A stretch of DNA of 64,000 nt from Deltaproteobacteria bacterium (GTDB taxonomy: Bacteria > Desulfobacterota > Binatia > Binatales > Binataceae), in the NCBI GenBank assembly GCA_003135135.1, contig PLDK01000010.1, forward strand, positions 141,037 to 205,036, in the 5' to 3' direction. The translations under genes and the position numbers were made by a program. Under the pieces are notes generated by a model, which did no database searches, had not been told where the DNA came from, and was given only the letters and a program-made list of their open reading frames with translations. Of this stretch, positions 29,500-39,153 are shown piece by piece. Each line of letters starts with the position of its first letter. Position 1 is the first letter of the stretch.

Positions 29500-30579
29500 T
29501 TGGCCGTGAACGCGAATAGCCAAATATCGGGCGAGCCGGCGCCCATGGGCACGGATTTCCGCGACCTGACGCTCGATGAAGTGGAGCAAGTGGTCGCGAG
29601 CCGGGGCGAACGCTCATATCGCGCCCGCCAGATTCTGCATTGGGTACACGCTCGCGGCGCCGAGTCGTTCGACGAGATGCGCGATCTACCGGCTGCGCTT
29701 CGCAATTTTTTGAAGCAGAGCTTCACCATCGGGCATCCGGTGTCGTCATTCGTTTCGCGTTCGTCGGATGGCACCCGAAAACTGCTCATTGCGCTCGACG
29801 ACGGGGAAGAAATCGAAGCGGTGATAATCCCCACCGAAAAACGCGTCACGCTTTGCATGTCGAGCCAGGTGGGATGCGCGCTGGCCTGCGAATTCTGCGC
29901 GACGGCCCGCATGGGACTGCGTCGCAACCTGACCGCTTCCGAGATGCTGGCGCAGATCCCCGCCGCTCGACGCGAGCTGGCCGCAGGCGAGGAACTTACG
30001 AACTTTGTTTTCATGGGGATGGGCGAGCCGCTGGCAAATTACCCGCGCCTGGTGCGCACGCTCGCGATAATGACTTCCGATTGGGGGATGGGCATCTCGC
30101 CGCGGAGGATCACCGTCTCGACGGTTGGCCTGGTCCCGATGATGGAGCGGCTGCTGGGCGAGACCCCGGTTAACCTGGCGGTCTCGATCCACGCAACGAC
30201 CAACGAGCTTCGCGATCGCCTCGCGCCGATCAACCAGCGCTATCCGCTGGAAGTGTTGCTCGACGCATGCCGGAATCTGCCGATTAAACGGCGCAGCCGG
30301 ATCACGTTTGAGTACGTGATGCTGGCCGGGGTGAACGATTCGATCGCAGACGCGCGCCGCCTGGTGAAGTTGCTTGTGCCTTTGCGCGCCAAAGTGAACC
30401 TGATTTTTTACAATCCGCTGGCGGAGTCGCCGCTTCGGGGCAGTACGCGCGCGGCGGTCGAGGCCTTTCAAGCGATCCTGAAGAACGGTAATTTGACCGC
30501 TACAATCCGCGAAAGCCGGGGGCTCGATATTGCGGCGGCATGCGGCCAGCTTTACGCCGAACAGCACAATCCGGCCTGA
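29500..30579 (+). CDS. rlmN: Dual-specificity 23S rRNA/tRNA methyltransferase RlmN
   Basis: A radical-SAM enzyme that methylates C2 of adenine in 23S rRNA (A2503) and some tRNAs. The 4Fe-4S motif is CALACEFC near residue 126, followed by ATARMGL. FMGMGEPLANY and the C-terminal Cys in DIAAACGQL (methyl-Cys partner) are present. The start is uncertain: TTG 29500, GTG 29506 or ATG 29545. Confidence 0.95.
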   Translation: MAVNANSQISGEPAPMGTDFRDLTLDEVEQVVASRGERSYRARQILHWVHARGAESFDEMRDLPAALRNFLKQSFTIGHPVSSFVSRSSDGTRKLLIALDDGEEIEAVIIPTEKRVTLCMSSQVGCALACEFCATARMGLRRNLTASEMLAQIPAARRELAAGEELTNFVFMGMGEPLANYPRLVRTLAIMTSDWGMGISPRRITVSTVGLVPMMERLLGETPVNLAVSIHATTNELRDRLAPINQRYPLEVLLDACRNLPIKRRSRITFEYVMLAGVNDSIADARRLVKLLVPLRAKVNLIFYNPLAESPLRGSTRAAVEAFQAILKNGNLTATIRESRGLDIAAACGQLYAEQHNPA

Positions 30580-30609
30580 CGCCAGTTCAGGATTAGCGCC
30601 AGAAAAACG

Positions 30610-31509
30610 ATGCCACAAAACATACTCGGAGTGATCGGGGGCAGCGGCTTCTATCAGATGAAGGGCCTGGACAAGGTCGAGCCGAGGGAGCTCGAGACAC
30701 CGTTCGGCCGTCCGTCGGATCCGTTTTACCAGGGACGAATCGGGGACACCGAGGTCGTCTTTCTCGCGCGACACGGCCGCGGCCATCGATTGTTGCCGTC
30801 GGAAATAAATTTTCGCGCCAATGTTTTCGGGATGAAGCAGCTTGGCGTAACCCATCTCGTTTCGGTGTCCACGGCGGGCAGCCTGAAAGAGGAAATTCAT
30901 CCGGGCGAACTGGTAATTCCGAATCAGTTTATCGATCGTACGTTGAAGCGCCCCATGACATTCTTCGGTGACGGTCTGGTGGTGCACGTTTCGATTGCCG
31001 ATCCTGTGTGCGCAGCGCTGGCGAGCGATCTGGCCGTCGCAGCGCGCGCGGGCGGCGCGGTGATTCACGACGGCGGGACCTATCTATGCATGGAAGGTCC
31101 GCAATTCTCGACGCGCGCCGAGTCGAATCTTTTCCGGAGTTTTGGCGCCAGCGTGATCAGCATGACCGCGATGCAGGAAGCGCGGCTCGCCCGCGAGGCG
31201 GAGATGTGTTACGCGACGCTGGTGCTGGTGACGGACTACGATTGCTGGCACGATACGGCGGCGGCGGTGGATATCGGCGAGATCCTGCGCGTGATGAAGC
31301 TGAACGTGGACAAGGCGCAAAGCGCGGTGTCGGCGCTGGCGCACGCGCTTGGCAATCGTCCGCGGACATGCGGGTGCCAGGACGCGCTCAAGAACACGAT
31401 AATTACCGATCGCGCGGCGATTCCGCAGCGCTTGATCGACGACTTGCGTCCGCTGGTGGGCAAGTACCTCCAGGATCATCGGGATCCGGGGGCGCGGAAG
31501 GTGCAATAG
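30610..31509 (+). CDS. mtnP: S-methyl-5'-thioadenosine phosphorylase
   Basis: Cleaves methylthioadenosine, a by-product of polyamine synthesis, to adenine and methylthioribose-1-phosphate. The 299-residue protein has GVIGGSGFYQM at 6-16, the phosphate-binding FLARHGRGHRLLPSEINFRAN, and YLCMEGPQFSTRAES with the substrate-binding Met. Its Ser/Asp pattern fits MTAP rather than purine nucleoside phosphorylase, but inosine-type activity cannot be excluded. It abuts the PfkB kinase gene with no gap. Confidence 0.92.
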   Translation: MPQNILGVIGGSGFYQMKGLDKVEPRELETPFGRPSDPFYQGRIGDTEVVFLARHGRGHRLLPSEINFRANVFGMKQLGVTHLVSVSTAGSLKEEIHPGELVIPNQFIDRTLKRPMTFFGDGLVVHVSIADPVCAALASDLAVAARAGGAVIHDGGTYLCMEGPQFSTRAESNLFRSFGASVISMTAMQEARLAREAEMCYATLVLVTDYDCWHDTAAAVDIGEILRVMKLNVDKAQSAVSALAHALGNRPRTCGCQDALKNTIITDRAAIPQRLIDDLRPLVGKYLQDHRDPGARKVQ

Positions 31510-32433
31510 ATGAGTATCGTTGTGGTCGGATTTCTCGCCTACGACACGGTCGAAACGCCCGGTGGGAAAGTCGAGGAAGTGTTGGGCGGCGGCGCGAGCT
31601 ATTTTTCGATAGCGGCGCGATTTTTTTCTCCGGTCAGCATCGTCGCGGTGGTCGGTACGGACTATAAGGCCGAGGATTTCCAGCTGTTCACGGATCGGAA
31701 TATCGACGTGCGCGGAGTAGTGAAACGCGAAGGGCAGACCACGCGATGGCACGGCCGTTATCACGAAGACATGAACGTGCGCGACACGGTCAAGCTTTCG
31801 CTCAACGTGCTGGAGAACTTCGCGCCGGAATTGCTGCCTGACCAATGCCGCGCGGACTACCTTTACCTGGCGCCAAACGATCCGGTGCTTCAGGAACACG
31901 TACTGGACCAGGTGCTTAGTCCCAAAGTAGTCACCGCAGATCTCTATGACTATTGGATCCAGACCACGCGGCCCGGCCTGACCAAGGTACTCGAGCGAAT
32001 CCAGATACTGCTTTGCAGCGACAGCGAGGCGCGCACGCTTACCGGAGAGCACAACCTGGTGAAGGCGGGGCGCGCGATTCTGAAAATGGGCCCGTCCACC
32101 GTTCTGATCAAGCGCGGCGAGTATGGCGTGCTTCAGTTCAGCGAGGAAGGCATGTTCGCGGTGCCCGCGTATCCGCTGGAAGAGGTGGTCGATCCCACCG
32201 GGGCGGGCGATACGTTTGCGGGCGGCATGATGGGGTTTCTGGCACGGCATGGGCGGGTGACAGAATCCTCGCTGCGCACGGCGGTGGTGTACGGCAGCGT
32301 GATGGCGTCATTCGTTGTCGAACGTTTTTCGCTGGAGAGGCTATTAGCACTGACCTGGGAAGAGATAGATAATCGCTATCGAGAGTTTATTAATCTAATC
32401 GACTCTCATCATTCGAGATGGAATACTCAGTAG
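31510..32433 (+). CDS. PfkB-family carbohydrate/nucleoside kinase
   Basis: A 307-residue ribokinase-fold kinase. The C-terminal motif DPTGAGDTFAGGMMGF (near 226-241) carries the catalytic Asp and anion hole. GGGASYFSIAARFF near 27 is a diverged N-terminal motif. The substrate is not clear; adjacency to mtnP hints at purine or pentose salvage (adenosine or a ribose derivative). It starts directly after the mtnP stop and overlaps the GT2 gene by 16 bp. Confidence 0.85.
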   Translation: MSIVVVGFLAYDTVETPGGKVEEVLGGGASYFSIAARFFSPVSIVAVVGTDYKAEDFQLFTDRNIDVRGVVKREGQTTRWHGRYHEDMNVRDTVKLSLNVLENFAPELLPDQCRADYLYLAPNDPVLQEHVLDQVLSPKVVTADLYDYWIQTTRPGLTKVLERIQILLCSDSEARTLTGEHNLVKAGRAILKMGPSTVLIKRGEYGVLQFSEEGMFAVPAYPLEEVVDPTGAGDTFAGGMMGFLARHGRVTESSLRTAVVYGSVMASFVVERFSLERLLALTWEEIDNRYREFINLIDSHHSRWNTQ

Positions 32434-33356
32434 TTATTCCGCTCTACAACGAGCGCGATAACCTTGTCCCGCTGCATGCAGAGTTAAGCCGCGTGATGCA
32501 GGCGCTGGGCCGCGCCTACGAACTTGTGTTCGTGGACGACGGCAGTATCGACGGGAGCCTCGAGGTGCTACGTCAGATCAAGTCCACGGATAAACAGGTG
32601 CGCGTGATCTCGCTGGCGCGCAACTCCGGACAGACGGCGGCGCTGGCCTGCGGCTTCGCGCACGCCACCGGCGACGTAATAATCGCGATCGACGGCGACG
32701 GACAAAACGATCCCGCCGACATCCCGCTGCTGCTGGCCAAGCTCGACGAAGGCTACGATCTGGCCAGCGGCTGGCGCACCGAGCGGTGGCAAGCGGAGCG
32801 GTTTACGCGCCGGCTGCCTTCAATGGCGGCAAATTCGCTGATTTCGGCGATGACCGGGGTCAAGCTTCACGACTACGGATGCACCTTCAAGGCCTACCGG
32901 CGGGAGCTTGCGCGCAGTCTGCAGCTCTACGGCGAGATGCATCGATTTGTCCCGGCGATTGCGGCGGAGCAGGGTGCGCGAATCGCAGAAGTCGAAGTCG
33001 GATTTCGGCCGCGCCGTGCGGGCATCTCGAAGTATGGACTGTGGCGCATCGTGCGCACGCTGCTCGACCTAATCACCGTAAAATTTCTTTCGGGCTATTC
33101 CACCGCGCCGATACAAGTGTTCGGCCTGATCGGGATCGTGCTGGGCGGACTCGGCGGTCTGTGGACGTTCATCCTGGTGATGGAGAAGTTACTATTGGGA
33201 CGCGAACTTGGTAATCGGCCGGCGTTGCTATTGGCGGTTTTGCTGGTAGTCGTCGGAGTACAGTTTGTGAGTATCGGACTGCTGGGCGAGATGCTCGCGC
33301 GTACCTATCACGAATCGCAGGGAAAGCCGATCTACGTAATCAAGGAAGAATTCTAG
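32418..33356 (+). CDS. GT2-family glycosyltransferase (polyprenyl-phosphate sugar transferase type)
   Basis: A 312-residue membrane-attached glycosyltransferase of the DPM1/GtrB/ArnC type. The nucleotide-sugar motif is FVDDGSIDGS near 39, then AIDGDGQNDPADIP (DXD-like) near 93. A C-terminal pair of helices lies at about 235-257 and 270-295. It likely transfers a sugar from an NDP-sugar to undecaprenyl phosphate and so could feed GT-C enzymes such as that at 1887-5054. Its stop TAG (33354-33356) is shared with the second MITE-like element. Confidence 0.88.
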   Translation: MEYSVVIPLYNERDNLVPLHAELSRVMQALGRAYELVFVDDGSIDGSLEVLRQIKSTDKQVRVISLARNSGQTAALACGFAHATGDVIIAIDGDGQNDPADIPLLLAKLDEGYDLASGWRTERWQAERFTRRLPSMAANSLISAMTGVKLHDYGCTFKAYRRELARSLQLYGEMHRFVPAIAAEQGARIAEVEVGFRPRRAGISKYGLWRIVRTLLDLITVKFLSGYSTAPIQVFGLIGIVLGGLGGLWTFILVMEKLLLGRELGNRPALLLAVLLVVVGVQFVSIGLLGEMLARTYHESQGKPIYVIKEEF

Positions 33357-33512
33357 CAGGCTGTTGAAAAAGTAATTTTCAACGCCTGCTCCCTCTCTCT
33401 CGTCTCCCCCAAAGGGGGAGATGTGGTAGGTAAGAAGACAGTTTTCACGCAGGGTGGTGAAGGGCTTGAAATCGAAAACGACGATTGATCCCAATTTCTC
33501 AACACCCTGCTA
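33354..33512. mobile_element. MITE-like element, copy 2
   Basis: A 159-bp inverted-orientation relative of the element at 13720-13904. It has TAGCAGGCTGTTGA at the left end and TCAACACCCTGCTA at the right. The left 34 bp (33356-33389) are the exact reverse complement of the right arm of copy 1. The middle keeps CTCCCCCAAAGGGGGAG. As with copy 1, the left TA lies in the TAG stop codon of the preceding gene. Confidence 0.75.
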
Positions 33513-33522
33513 GGGGCTATCG

Positions 33523-34830
33523 ATGAACATCGCAGTCGTGGGGAGCGGATATGTCGGACTGGTGAGCGGCACCTGCTATGCGGAAAGCGGCAACGAAGTA
33601 ATCTGCGTTGACATCGACAAGGATCGAATCGCCAGCCTTTGCGAGGGCAGGATTCCGATCTACGAGCCGGGCCTCGAAGAACTGGTGCGCCGCAATTTGA
33701 AGGAAGGCCGGATTCATTTCACCACCGACATCGGTGAAGCGGTCAAGCAATCGATGGTCTCGTATATCGCCGTGGGCACTCCGATGAGCGCGTCGGGCGC
33801 GGCGGACTTGACGGCGATTTTCCAGGCGGCCGAGGATATCGCAAAAGCGATCACCGGCTATCACATCGTGGTGATCAAGAGCACCGTTCCGGTCGGCACC
33901 AGCGACCGGGTGCGGGAAATCGTCGGCCGCTTCGCCAAGCATCGCGCCGACGTGTGCTCGGTCCCGGAGTTTCTCAAGGAAGGCTCCGCGATAGAAGATT
34001 TCATGCGACCGGACCGGGTCGTGATCGGAAGCCTGAGCGAGCAGGCGACGGCTATCCTCAAGGAAATTCACAACCCCTTCGTGCGCACCGACAATCCGAT
34101 CCTCGTGATGGATCCGCGCTCGGCGGAGCTGACCAAGTATGCGTCCAACGCGATGCTCGCGATGCGCATCTCGTTCATCAACGAGATGGCGAATCTGTGC
34201 GACGCGGTGGGCGCCGACATCAATGCCGTCCGGCGCGGACTGGGCTCCGACAAGCGCATCGGCCCGTCGTTCCTGTTTCCCGGTGTCGGTTATGGCGGTT
34301 CATGCTTTCCCAAAGACGTGCGGGCGATGATTCATACCGGCAGCGAGTACAACCTTGATTTCGCGCTTTTGCGCGCGGCGGAAGCGGTGAATTCCCGGCA
34401 GAAGCGGCTGATTCCGGCGCGCGTCAAGCAGCATTTCGGAGAAAACCTGAGCGGCCGCGCGTTTGCGATTTGGGGGCTTGCCTTCAAGCCGCGCACCGAC
34501 GACATGCGTGAAGCGCCGGCGCTGGTGGTGATCGAGGAACTGCTGCAGGCGGGTGCGAAATGCCGGGTGCACGACCCTGAAGCGCTGGAAAATGCGCGCA
34601 AGATTTTTGGCGATCGCGTCACCTACCACAAGACCAACTACGAGGCGCTCAAGGGCGCCGACGCGCTGCTGATTCTGACCGAGTGGAACGAGTTCCGGCA
34701 TCCCAACTTTCAGCGCATCAAGGCCGAGCTCAAACAGCCGGTGATATTCGACGGCCGGAACCTGTATGATCCAGATCTGATGAAGGCGCTCGAGGTGCGG
34801 TACTACTCGGTCGGACGCCACCCGGTTTAG
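33523..34830 (+). CDS. ugd: UDP-glucose 6-dehydrogenase
   Basis: Oxidises UDP-glucose twice to UDP-glucuronate for polysaccharide synthesis. The 435-residue protein has the Rossmann start VVGSGYVGLVSGTCYAESGN, ICVDIDKDR, and the catalytic Cys in GYGGSCFPKDVRAM near residue 262. WGLAFKPRTDDMREAP marks the C-terminal UDP domain. It is followed 15 bp later by a UDP-sugar epimerase gene, a plausible partner. Confidence 0.95.
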   Translation: MNIAVVGSGYVGLVSGTCYAESGNEVICVDIDKDRIASLCEGRIPIYEPGLEELVRRNLKEGRIHFTTDIGEAVKQSMVSYIAVGTPMSASGAADLTAIFQAAEDIAKAITGYHIVVIKSTVPVGTSDRVREIVGRFAKHRADVCSVPEFLKEGSAIEDFMRPDRVVIGSLSEQATAILKEIHNPFVRTDNPILVMDPRSAELTKYASNAMLAMRISFINEMANLCDAVGADINAVRRGLGSDKRIGPSFLFPGVGYGGSCFPKDVRAMIHTGSEYNLDFALLRAAEAVNSRQKRLIPARVKQHFGENLSGRAFAIWGLAFKPRTDDMREAPALVVIEELLQAGAKCRVHDPEALENARKIFGDRVTYHKTNYEALKGADALLILTEWNEFRHPNFQRIKAELKQPVIFDGRNLYDPDLMKALEVRYYSVGRHPV

Positions 34831-34845
34831 GACAAGGCAGCTACA

Positions 34846-35787
34846 ATGAGAATTATGGTGACCGGCGGCGCCGGCTTTATCGGCTCGCACACGGTGGATG
34901 CGCTGGTCGCGTCGGGCGCGGGCGAAGTCGCGGTGCTGGACGATCTTTCCACCGGCAAGCGCAACCAGGTGAACGCGAAAGCCACGCTCTATCAGACCGA
35001 TCTGCGCGACGCCGGGGCGGTTGCGTCCGTCGTCGAGCGGTTGCGCCCGGAGATTATCTTCCATCTGGCGGCGCAGATGGACGTGCGGCGTTCGGTCGCC
35101 GATCCTGCGTTCGACGCGCAAGTGAACCTGGTAGGATTTCTCAACCTGATCGAATCGGCACGCCGCCACGGCTTGAAGCGCGTGGTCTTTGCTTCGACCG
35201 GCGGCGCGATTTACGGCGAGCAGGACGAATTCCCGTGCAGCGAGGAGCATCCGCGCCGCCCGGTAAGTCCCTACGGCGTCGCCAAGCTGGCGACCGAAGC
35301 CTATCTGTTTTTTTACAAGGCCGAGTACGGAATCGCCTACCTGGCGCTGCGCTTCGGCAACGTTTACGGGCCGCGCCAGGACCCCCACGGCGAAGCGGGA
35401 GTAGTTGCGATTTTCTGCGGACGAATCCTCGACGGCAAGCCGGTGACGATTTACGGCGACGGCACTCAGACGCGCGACTACGTTTACGTCGGCGACGTGG
35501 TGCGGGCGGTGGTCGCGGCGGCGAAATCGAGCGCGTCGGGAATCGCGCTCAACATCGGCACCGGTATCGAGACCAACGTGAACGATCTTTATTCGACGCT
35601 CGCGGGCATCGCCGATTTCCCGACCCAGGCGGAGCACGCGGCGGCGCGTCCGGGCGAGCAGAAGCGCTCGGTCATATCGCCGGCGCGCGCCGCGCGGGAG
35701 CTTGGCTGGCGTCCCGAAAAGAAGCTCGCGGACGGACTCGAAGAGACGTTCAAATATTTCAAGCAGCAGCGCGCGGGCTCGAGTTGA
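34846..35787 (+). CDS. NAD-dependent epimerase/dehydratase (UDP-glucose 4-epimerase-like)
   Basis: A 313-residue extended short-chain dehydrogenase. [18 protein letters not shown] is the NAD fold, [10 protein letters not shown] precedes the Tyr-X3-Lys pair in [11 protein letters not shown], and the R-rich [22 protein letters not shown] region binds UDP-sugar. It may form UDP-galactose or UDP-galacturonate from the product of Ugd. The exact substrate cannot be told. lepA starts 1 bp after its stop. Confidence 0.9.
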   Translation: MRIMVTGGAGFIGSHTVDALVASGAGEVAVLDDLSTGKRNQVNAKATLYQTDLRDAGAVASVVERLRPEIIFHLAAQMDVRRSVADPAFDAQVNLVGFLNLIESARRHGLKRVVFASTGGAIYGEQDEFPCSEEHPRRPVSPYGVAKLATEAYLFFYKAEYGIAYLALRFGNVYGPRQDPHGEAGVVAIFCGRILDGKPVTIYGDGTQTRDYVYVGDVVRAVVAAAKSSASGIALNIGTGIETNVNDLYSTLAGIADFPTQAEHAAARPGEQKRSVISPARAARELGWRPEKKLADGLEETFKYFKQQRAGSS

Positions 35788-35788
35788 A

Positions 35789-37591
35789 ATGACCGAAGCC
35801 GCCTCGATTCGCAATTTTTCGATCATCGCGCACATCGATCACGGCAAGTCTACGCTGGCCGATCGAATCCTCGAGCGCACCGGTGCGCTCACGATGCGCG
35901 AGTCGAAGGATCAGTTTCTGGACTCGATGGACCTCGAGCGCGAGCGCGGAATCACGATCAAGGCGCGCTCGGTGCGGCTGAATTACACGGCCAAAGACGG
36001 AAAAGGCTACGTGCTGAACCTGATCGATACGCCCGGTCACGTCGATTTCGCCTACGAAGTTTCGCGCAGCCTGGCCGCGTGCGAGGGTGCGCTGCTGGTG
36101 GTCGATGCGAGCCAGGGCGTCGAGGCGCAAACGCTCGCCAACGTTTATCTCGCACTCGATCACGGGCTCGAAATTATTCCGGTGATCAACAAAATCGATC
36201 TGCCGAGCGCGGACGTCGAGGGCACCCGGCATCAAATCGAGGAGATCATCGGGCTCGATGCCTCCGAGGCGATTCTTACCAGCGCCAAGGAGGGCGTGGG
36301 GATCGACGATGTGCTCGAAGCGATCGTCGCGCGAATCCCGGCGCCGAAACCCACCGGCGAGGACGCGGTCCGCGCGCTCATCTTCGACAGTTGGTACGAC
36401 GTGTACGAGGGCGTGATCGGATTGGTCCGCGTGTTCGGCGGCGAAATCCACGTCGGTATGAAAGTTCGGTTGATGGGCACCGACAAGCTGGGCGAAGTGA
36501 TGCGCCTGGGGCATTTCACGCCGCACGAACGGCCCACCGACGCGCTCGGCCCGGGCGAGGTCGGGTTTGTCGTGGCGGGGATCAAAACCGTCGCGGACAT
36601 GCGGGTGGGCGATACGATTACCGATGCGGACAATCCGGCGGTGGCGCCGCTGCCGGGCTTCAAGGAATTGAAGCCGATGGTGTTCGCGGGCCTGTATCCG
36701 ACCGAGGCGAATCAGTACGGCGCGCTGCGCGACGCGATCGAAAAGCTGCGACTCAACGACGCGAGCCTCATCTGCGAACCCGAGACCTCGCAGGCGCTCG
36801 GCTTCGGGTTTCGCGCGGGATTCCTGGGCTTGCTGCACATGGAAATCGCGCAGGAGCGCCTCGAACGCGAATTCGGAATCAACCTGATCGTGACCGCGCC
36901 GACGGTCGCCTACCAGGTGCGCACGGTTTCGGGCGAGCTGATGACGGTGGACAATCCCGCGCATCTGCCCGATGAGAACACGATCGAGGCGATCGAGGAG
37001 CCGTTCATCCTCACTTCTATCCACATGCCCGAGGAGTACCTCGGCGCGGTGATGAAGCTGTGTGAAGACCGGCGCGGCACCCAGCGCGATCTGCGTTTCC
37101 TCGGTGAAAAGCGCGTCATCCTGCACTACGAATTGCCGCTTGCCGAGATCGTCTTCGATTTTTACGATCGGCTGAAATCAGTGAGCCGCGGATACGCGTC
37201 GTTGGACTACGAGTTTCTGGACTTCCGTGCCGGGCCTCTGGTTAAATTGGATATTCGAATTAATGGCGAGGTGGTGGACGCGCTTTCGATTATCGTGCAT
37301 CGCGACAAGTCCTACGAACGGGGCCGGGCGTTGTGCGAAAAGATGCGCGAACTGATTCCACGCCAGATGTTCGACGTTGCGATTCAAGCCGGGATCGGCT
37401 CCAAGATTATCGCGCGGGAATCCGTGAAAGCGCTGCGCAAGAACGTCACCGCCAAGTGCTACGGCGGCGATATCACGCGAAAACGAAAGCTGCTCGAGAA
37501 GCAAAAGGAAGGCAAGAAGCGGATGAAGCAGGTAGGGCGGGTCGAGATTCCGCAAGAGGCTTTCCTGGCCCTGCTCAAGGTCGGGGAGTAG
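35789..37591 (+). CDS. lepA: Elongation factor 4 (LepA), back-translocating GTPase
   Basis: A 600-residue translational GTPase. G1 is [13 protein letters not shown], switch regions are RERGITIKA and DTPGHVDF, G4 is NKIDLPSA. The C-terminal LepA-specific domain includes [17 protein letters not shown]. The start is ATG 35789; the longer open frame upstream overlaps the epimerase gene. lepB follows 7 bp later, the classic lepA-lepB order. Confidence 0.97.
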   Translation: MTEAASIRNFSIIAHIDHGKSTLADRILERTGALTMRESKDQFLDSMDLERERGITIKARSVRLNYTAKDGKGYVLNLIDTPGHVDFAYEVSRSLAACEGALLVVDASQGVEAQTLANVYLALDHGLEIIPVINKIDLPSADVEGTRHQIEEIIGLDASEAILTSAKEGVGIDDVLEAIVARIPAPKPTGEDAVRALIFDSWYDVYEGVIGLVRVFGGEIHVGMKVRLMGTDKLGEVMRLGHFTPHERPTDALGPGEVGFVVAGIKTVADMRVGDTITDADNPAVAPLPGFKELKPMVFAGLYPTEANQYGALRDAIEKLRLNDASLICEPETSQALGFGFRAGFLGLLHMEIAQERLEREFGINLIVTAPTVAYQVRTVSGELMTVDNPAHLPDENTIEAIEEPFILTSIHMPEEYLGAVMKLCEDRRGTQRDLRFLGEKRVILHYELPLAEIVFDFYDRLKSVSRGYASLDYEFLDFRAGPLVKLDIRINGEVVDALSIIVHRDKSYERGRALCEKMRELIPRQMFDVAIQAGIGSKIIARESVKALRKNVTAKCYGGDITRKRKLLEKQKEGKKRMKQVGRVEIPQEAFLALLKVGE

Positions 37592-37598
37592 GGCAATC

Positions 37599-38351
37599 GT
37601 GGCCGAACCAGCGCGCAACATTTCCAAAGCACAGCCGCAAAACGCCGCCGAGACCGCCAATCACGCGCCGGCGCAGAAGTCCGCCACGCGCGAATATGGC
37701 GAGCCGATGTTCATCGCGCTCGTGCTCGCGATCTTCATCCGCACGTTCTTCGTGCAGGCGTACAAAATTCCGTCGGGCTCGATGGAACCGACGCTGCTCA
37801 TCGGCGACCATATACTGGTCAACAAGATTATTTACGGACTGCGGATGCCGGACTCGATTCTCGGCCTCGAGATCCCCGGCCTGCCGTTGGGCGAGTATGT
37901 TTTTCATCTCGCGCCGGTGCATCGCGGCGACGTCGTGGTGTTCGTCTTTCCGCCCGATCGCACCAAGGATTTCATCAAGCGCGTGATCGGCGTCGCCGGC
38001 GACACGATTGCGGTGAAGAACGGCGTCGTCTGGCTCAACGGTTCCGAGATGCCCGACCCGCATCGGCACTGGGAGGTCGCCGCGCAGGATCGATCGCCGG
38101 TCTCGCCGCGCGACAACTTCGGACCCGTAACTGTCCCGCCCGGCAAGCTGTTCATGATGGGCGATAATCGCGATCGCAGCTACGACAGCCGTTTCTGGGG
38201 CTTCGTCGATCTCAACGACGTCGAGGGGCGCGCCACAATCATCTACCTGCCCTGGAATGAGGAGAAGGCGGATGGCGCCTCGATACCGAGCGACATCCTC
38301 TTGTGGTTCGAGTACATCAGGTGGGATCGAGTCGGGATGCTCGTGCACTGA
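37599..38351 (+). CDS. lepB: Signal peptidase I
   Basis: A 250-residue type I signal peptidase. There is one N-terminal membrane segment (EPMFIALVLAIFIRTFFVQA), then the catalytic Ser in PSGSMEPTLLIGDHILVNK, the catalytic Lys in DFIKRVIGVAGDTI, and the box GDNRDRSYDSRFWG. It cleaves secretory signal peptides at the outer face of the membrane. The start is GTG 37599. Confidence 0.96.
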   Translation: MAEPARNISKAQPQNAAETANHAPAQKSATREYGEPMFIALVLAIFIRTFFVQAYKIPSGSMEPTLLIGDHILVNKIIYGLRMPDSILGLEIPGLPLGEYVFHLAPVHRGDVVVFVFPPDRTKDFIKRVIGVAGDTIAVKNGVVWLNGSEMPDPHRHWEVAAQDRSPVSPRDNFGPVTVPPGKLFMMGDNRDRSYDSRFWGFVDLNDVEGRATIIYLPWNEEKADGASIPSDILLWFEYIRWDRVGMLVH

Positions 38352-38377
38352 CCCGGAATCCGAACAGGGAGCATCAG

Positions 38378-38977
38378 GTGGCGGACGAAGCGGTAAACCG
38401 GATTGGCGCGATCCTCGAGGAGCTGGGCGCCCGATTCGATCTTGTGATCGAGGCAGTCTCGGGCTTCGGCGGACGCATGGACACGCTGCGCGATGAGATC
38501 TTCGAACAGTTCGCGGAGGTCGGCGGGCAGATTCGCTTCCTGTCCGAGCAGATTGCCGAAAATCGCCGTGGTATCGTCGCGACGCGCGACGATCTCGGCG
38601 CCGAGATCGTGCGCATCGGCGAGGCGCTTGGCAAGGCGCGCATCGAGTTCCGCGACGAGCTGCTCGCCGCACAGACTGGCCTGCGCGGCGAGTTCGCCGC
38701 ACGCGCCGTCGAGTTCCGCGAAGAAGCCGCGCGCGCAGTGGCGTCCACCGGCAAGCAGGCGGCGGACTCAGGCGGCGAGACGACCAGGATTCTCAAGCGG
38801 GAAATCGCGGCGTCCGCGGAAATGGCCGCGAAGAAACTCGGCGCCGAACTCAAGCAAACCAGCAAATCGCTGGCCAATCTCGCGCGCAAGTTCGAGCGCT
38901 TCGATGACCGGATTACAGTTCAGACCCGCGACCAGGATCAACGCTTAAAAAAACTCGAGCGCAAGCGCGGCGCATGA
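38378..38977 (+). CDS. Coiled-coil protein, unknown
   Basis: A 199-residue, almost wholly alpha-helical protein from GTG 38378, with ribosome site AGGGAG 7 bp before. It is charged and Ala-rich, with heptad-like repeats throughout (EIFEQFAEVGGQIRFLSEQI, RGIVATRDDLGAEIVRI, and others). It has no signal peptide or membrane helix. Apolipoprotein-like or cytoskeletal-type helical bundles look like this; the sequence gives no function. It is the last gene before the pyr promoter. Confidence 0.62.
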   Translation: MADEAVNRIGAILEELGARFDLVIEAVSGFGGRMDTLRDEIFEQFAEVGGQIRFLSEQIAENRRGIVATRDDLGAEIVRIGEALGKARIEFRDELLAAQTGLRGEFAARAVEFREEAARAVASTGKQAADSGGETTRILKREIAASAEMAAKKLGAELKQTSKSLANLARKFERFDDRITVQTRDQDQRLKKLERKRGA

Positions 38978-39013
38978 CTCGCGTCGGGCTGTGGAGCGGG
39001 ATTGTGCGCGGGG

Positions 39014-39042
39014 TTGACGCGCATCCTTCGCGATCGTAAATT
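39014..39042 (+). promoter_or_regulatory. Promoter of the pyr operon
   Basis: TTGACG at 39014-39019 and TAAATT at 39037-39042 with a 17-bp spacer. The expected start site near 39049 lies in a pyrimidine-rich stretch (TCACCTTT), where start-site choice could also sense pyrimidines. It fits the leader that follows. Confidence 0.6.
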
Positions 39043-39087
39043 CTAGTCACCTTTAACCCGCTACTGAGATAGCGAAAAGGGACGACG

Positions 39088-39153
39088 ATGAAAGTGTACA
39101 TTTCCGGACCCGGCTGTTTTCGCAGCCGGGATTTTTTTTGGGCGTCGCGATGA
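39088..39153 (+). CDS. pyr operon leader peptide (21 residues)
   Basis: A short ORF that begins MKVYISGPGC and ends in FFWASR, stop TGA 39151-39153. A ribosome site AAAAGGGA lies 5 bp before its ATG. Codons 8-18 cross the intrinsic terminator. The stop overlaps the ATG of pyrR as ATGA, so translation is coupled. By analogy with the E. coli pyrBI leader, a ribosome close behind RNA polymerase would block the hairpin and allow transcription into the operon. This is inference from layout. Confidence 0.6.
   Translation: MKVYISGPGCFRSRDFFWASR
39109..39139 (+). terminator. Intrinsic terminator (attenuator) inside the pyr leader ORF
   Basis: CCCGGCTG (39109-39116) pairs perfectly with CAGCCGGG (39123-39130) over a 6-base loop, followed by A and eight T (39132-39139). 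It lies between promoter and pyrR, so unregulated it would stop the operon. Confidence 0.85.

Noticed and set aside
39138..39149. TTG at 39138 as the pyrR start
   Set aside because: It lies in the T-run of the attenuator; ATG 39150 is coupled to the leader stop by ATGA.
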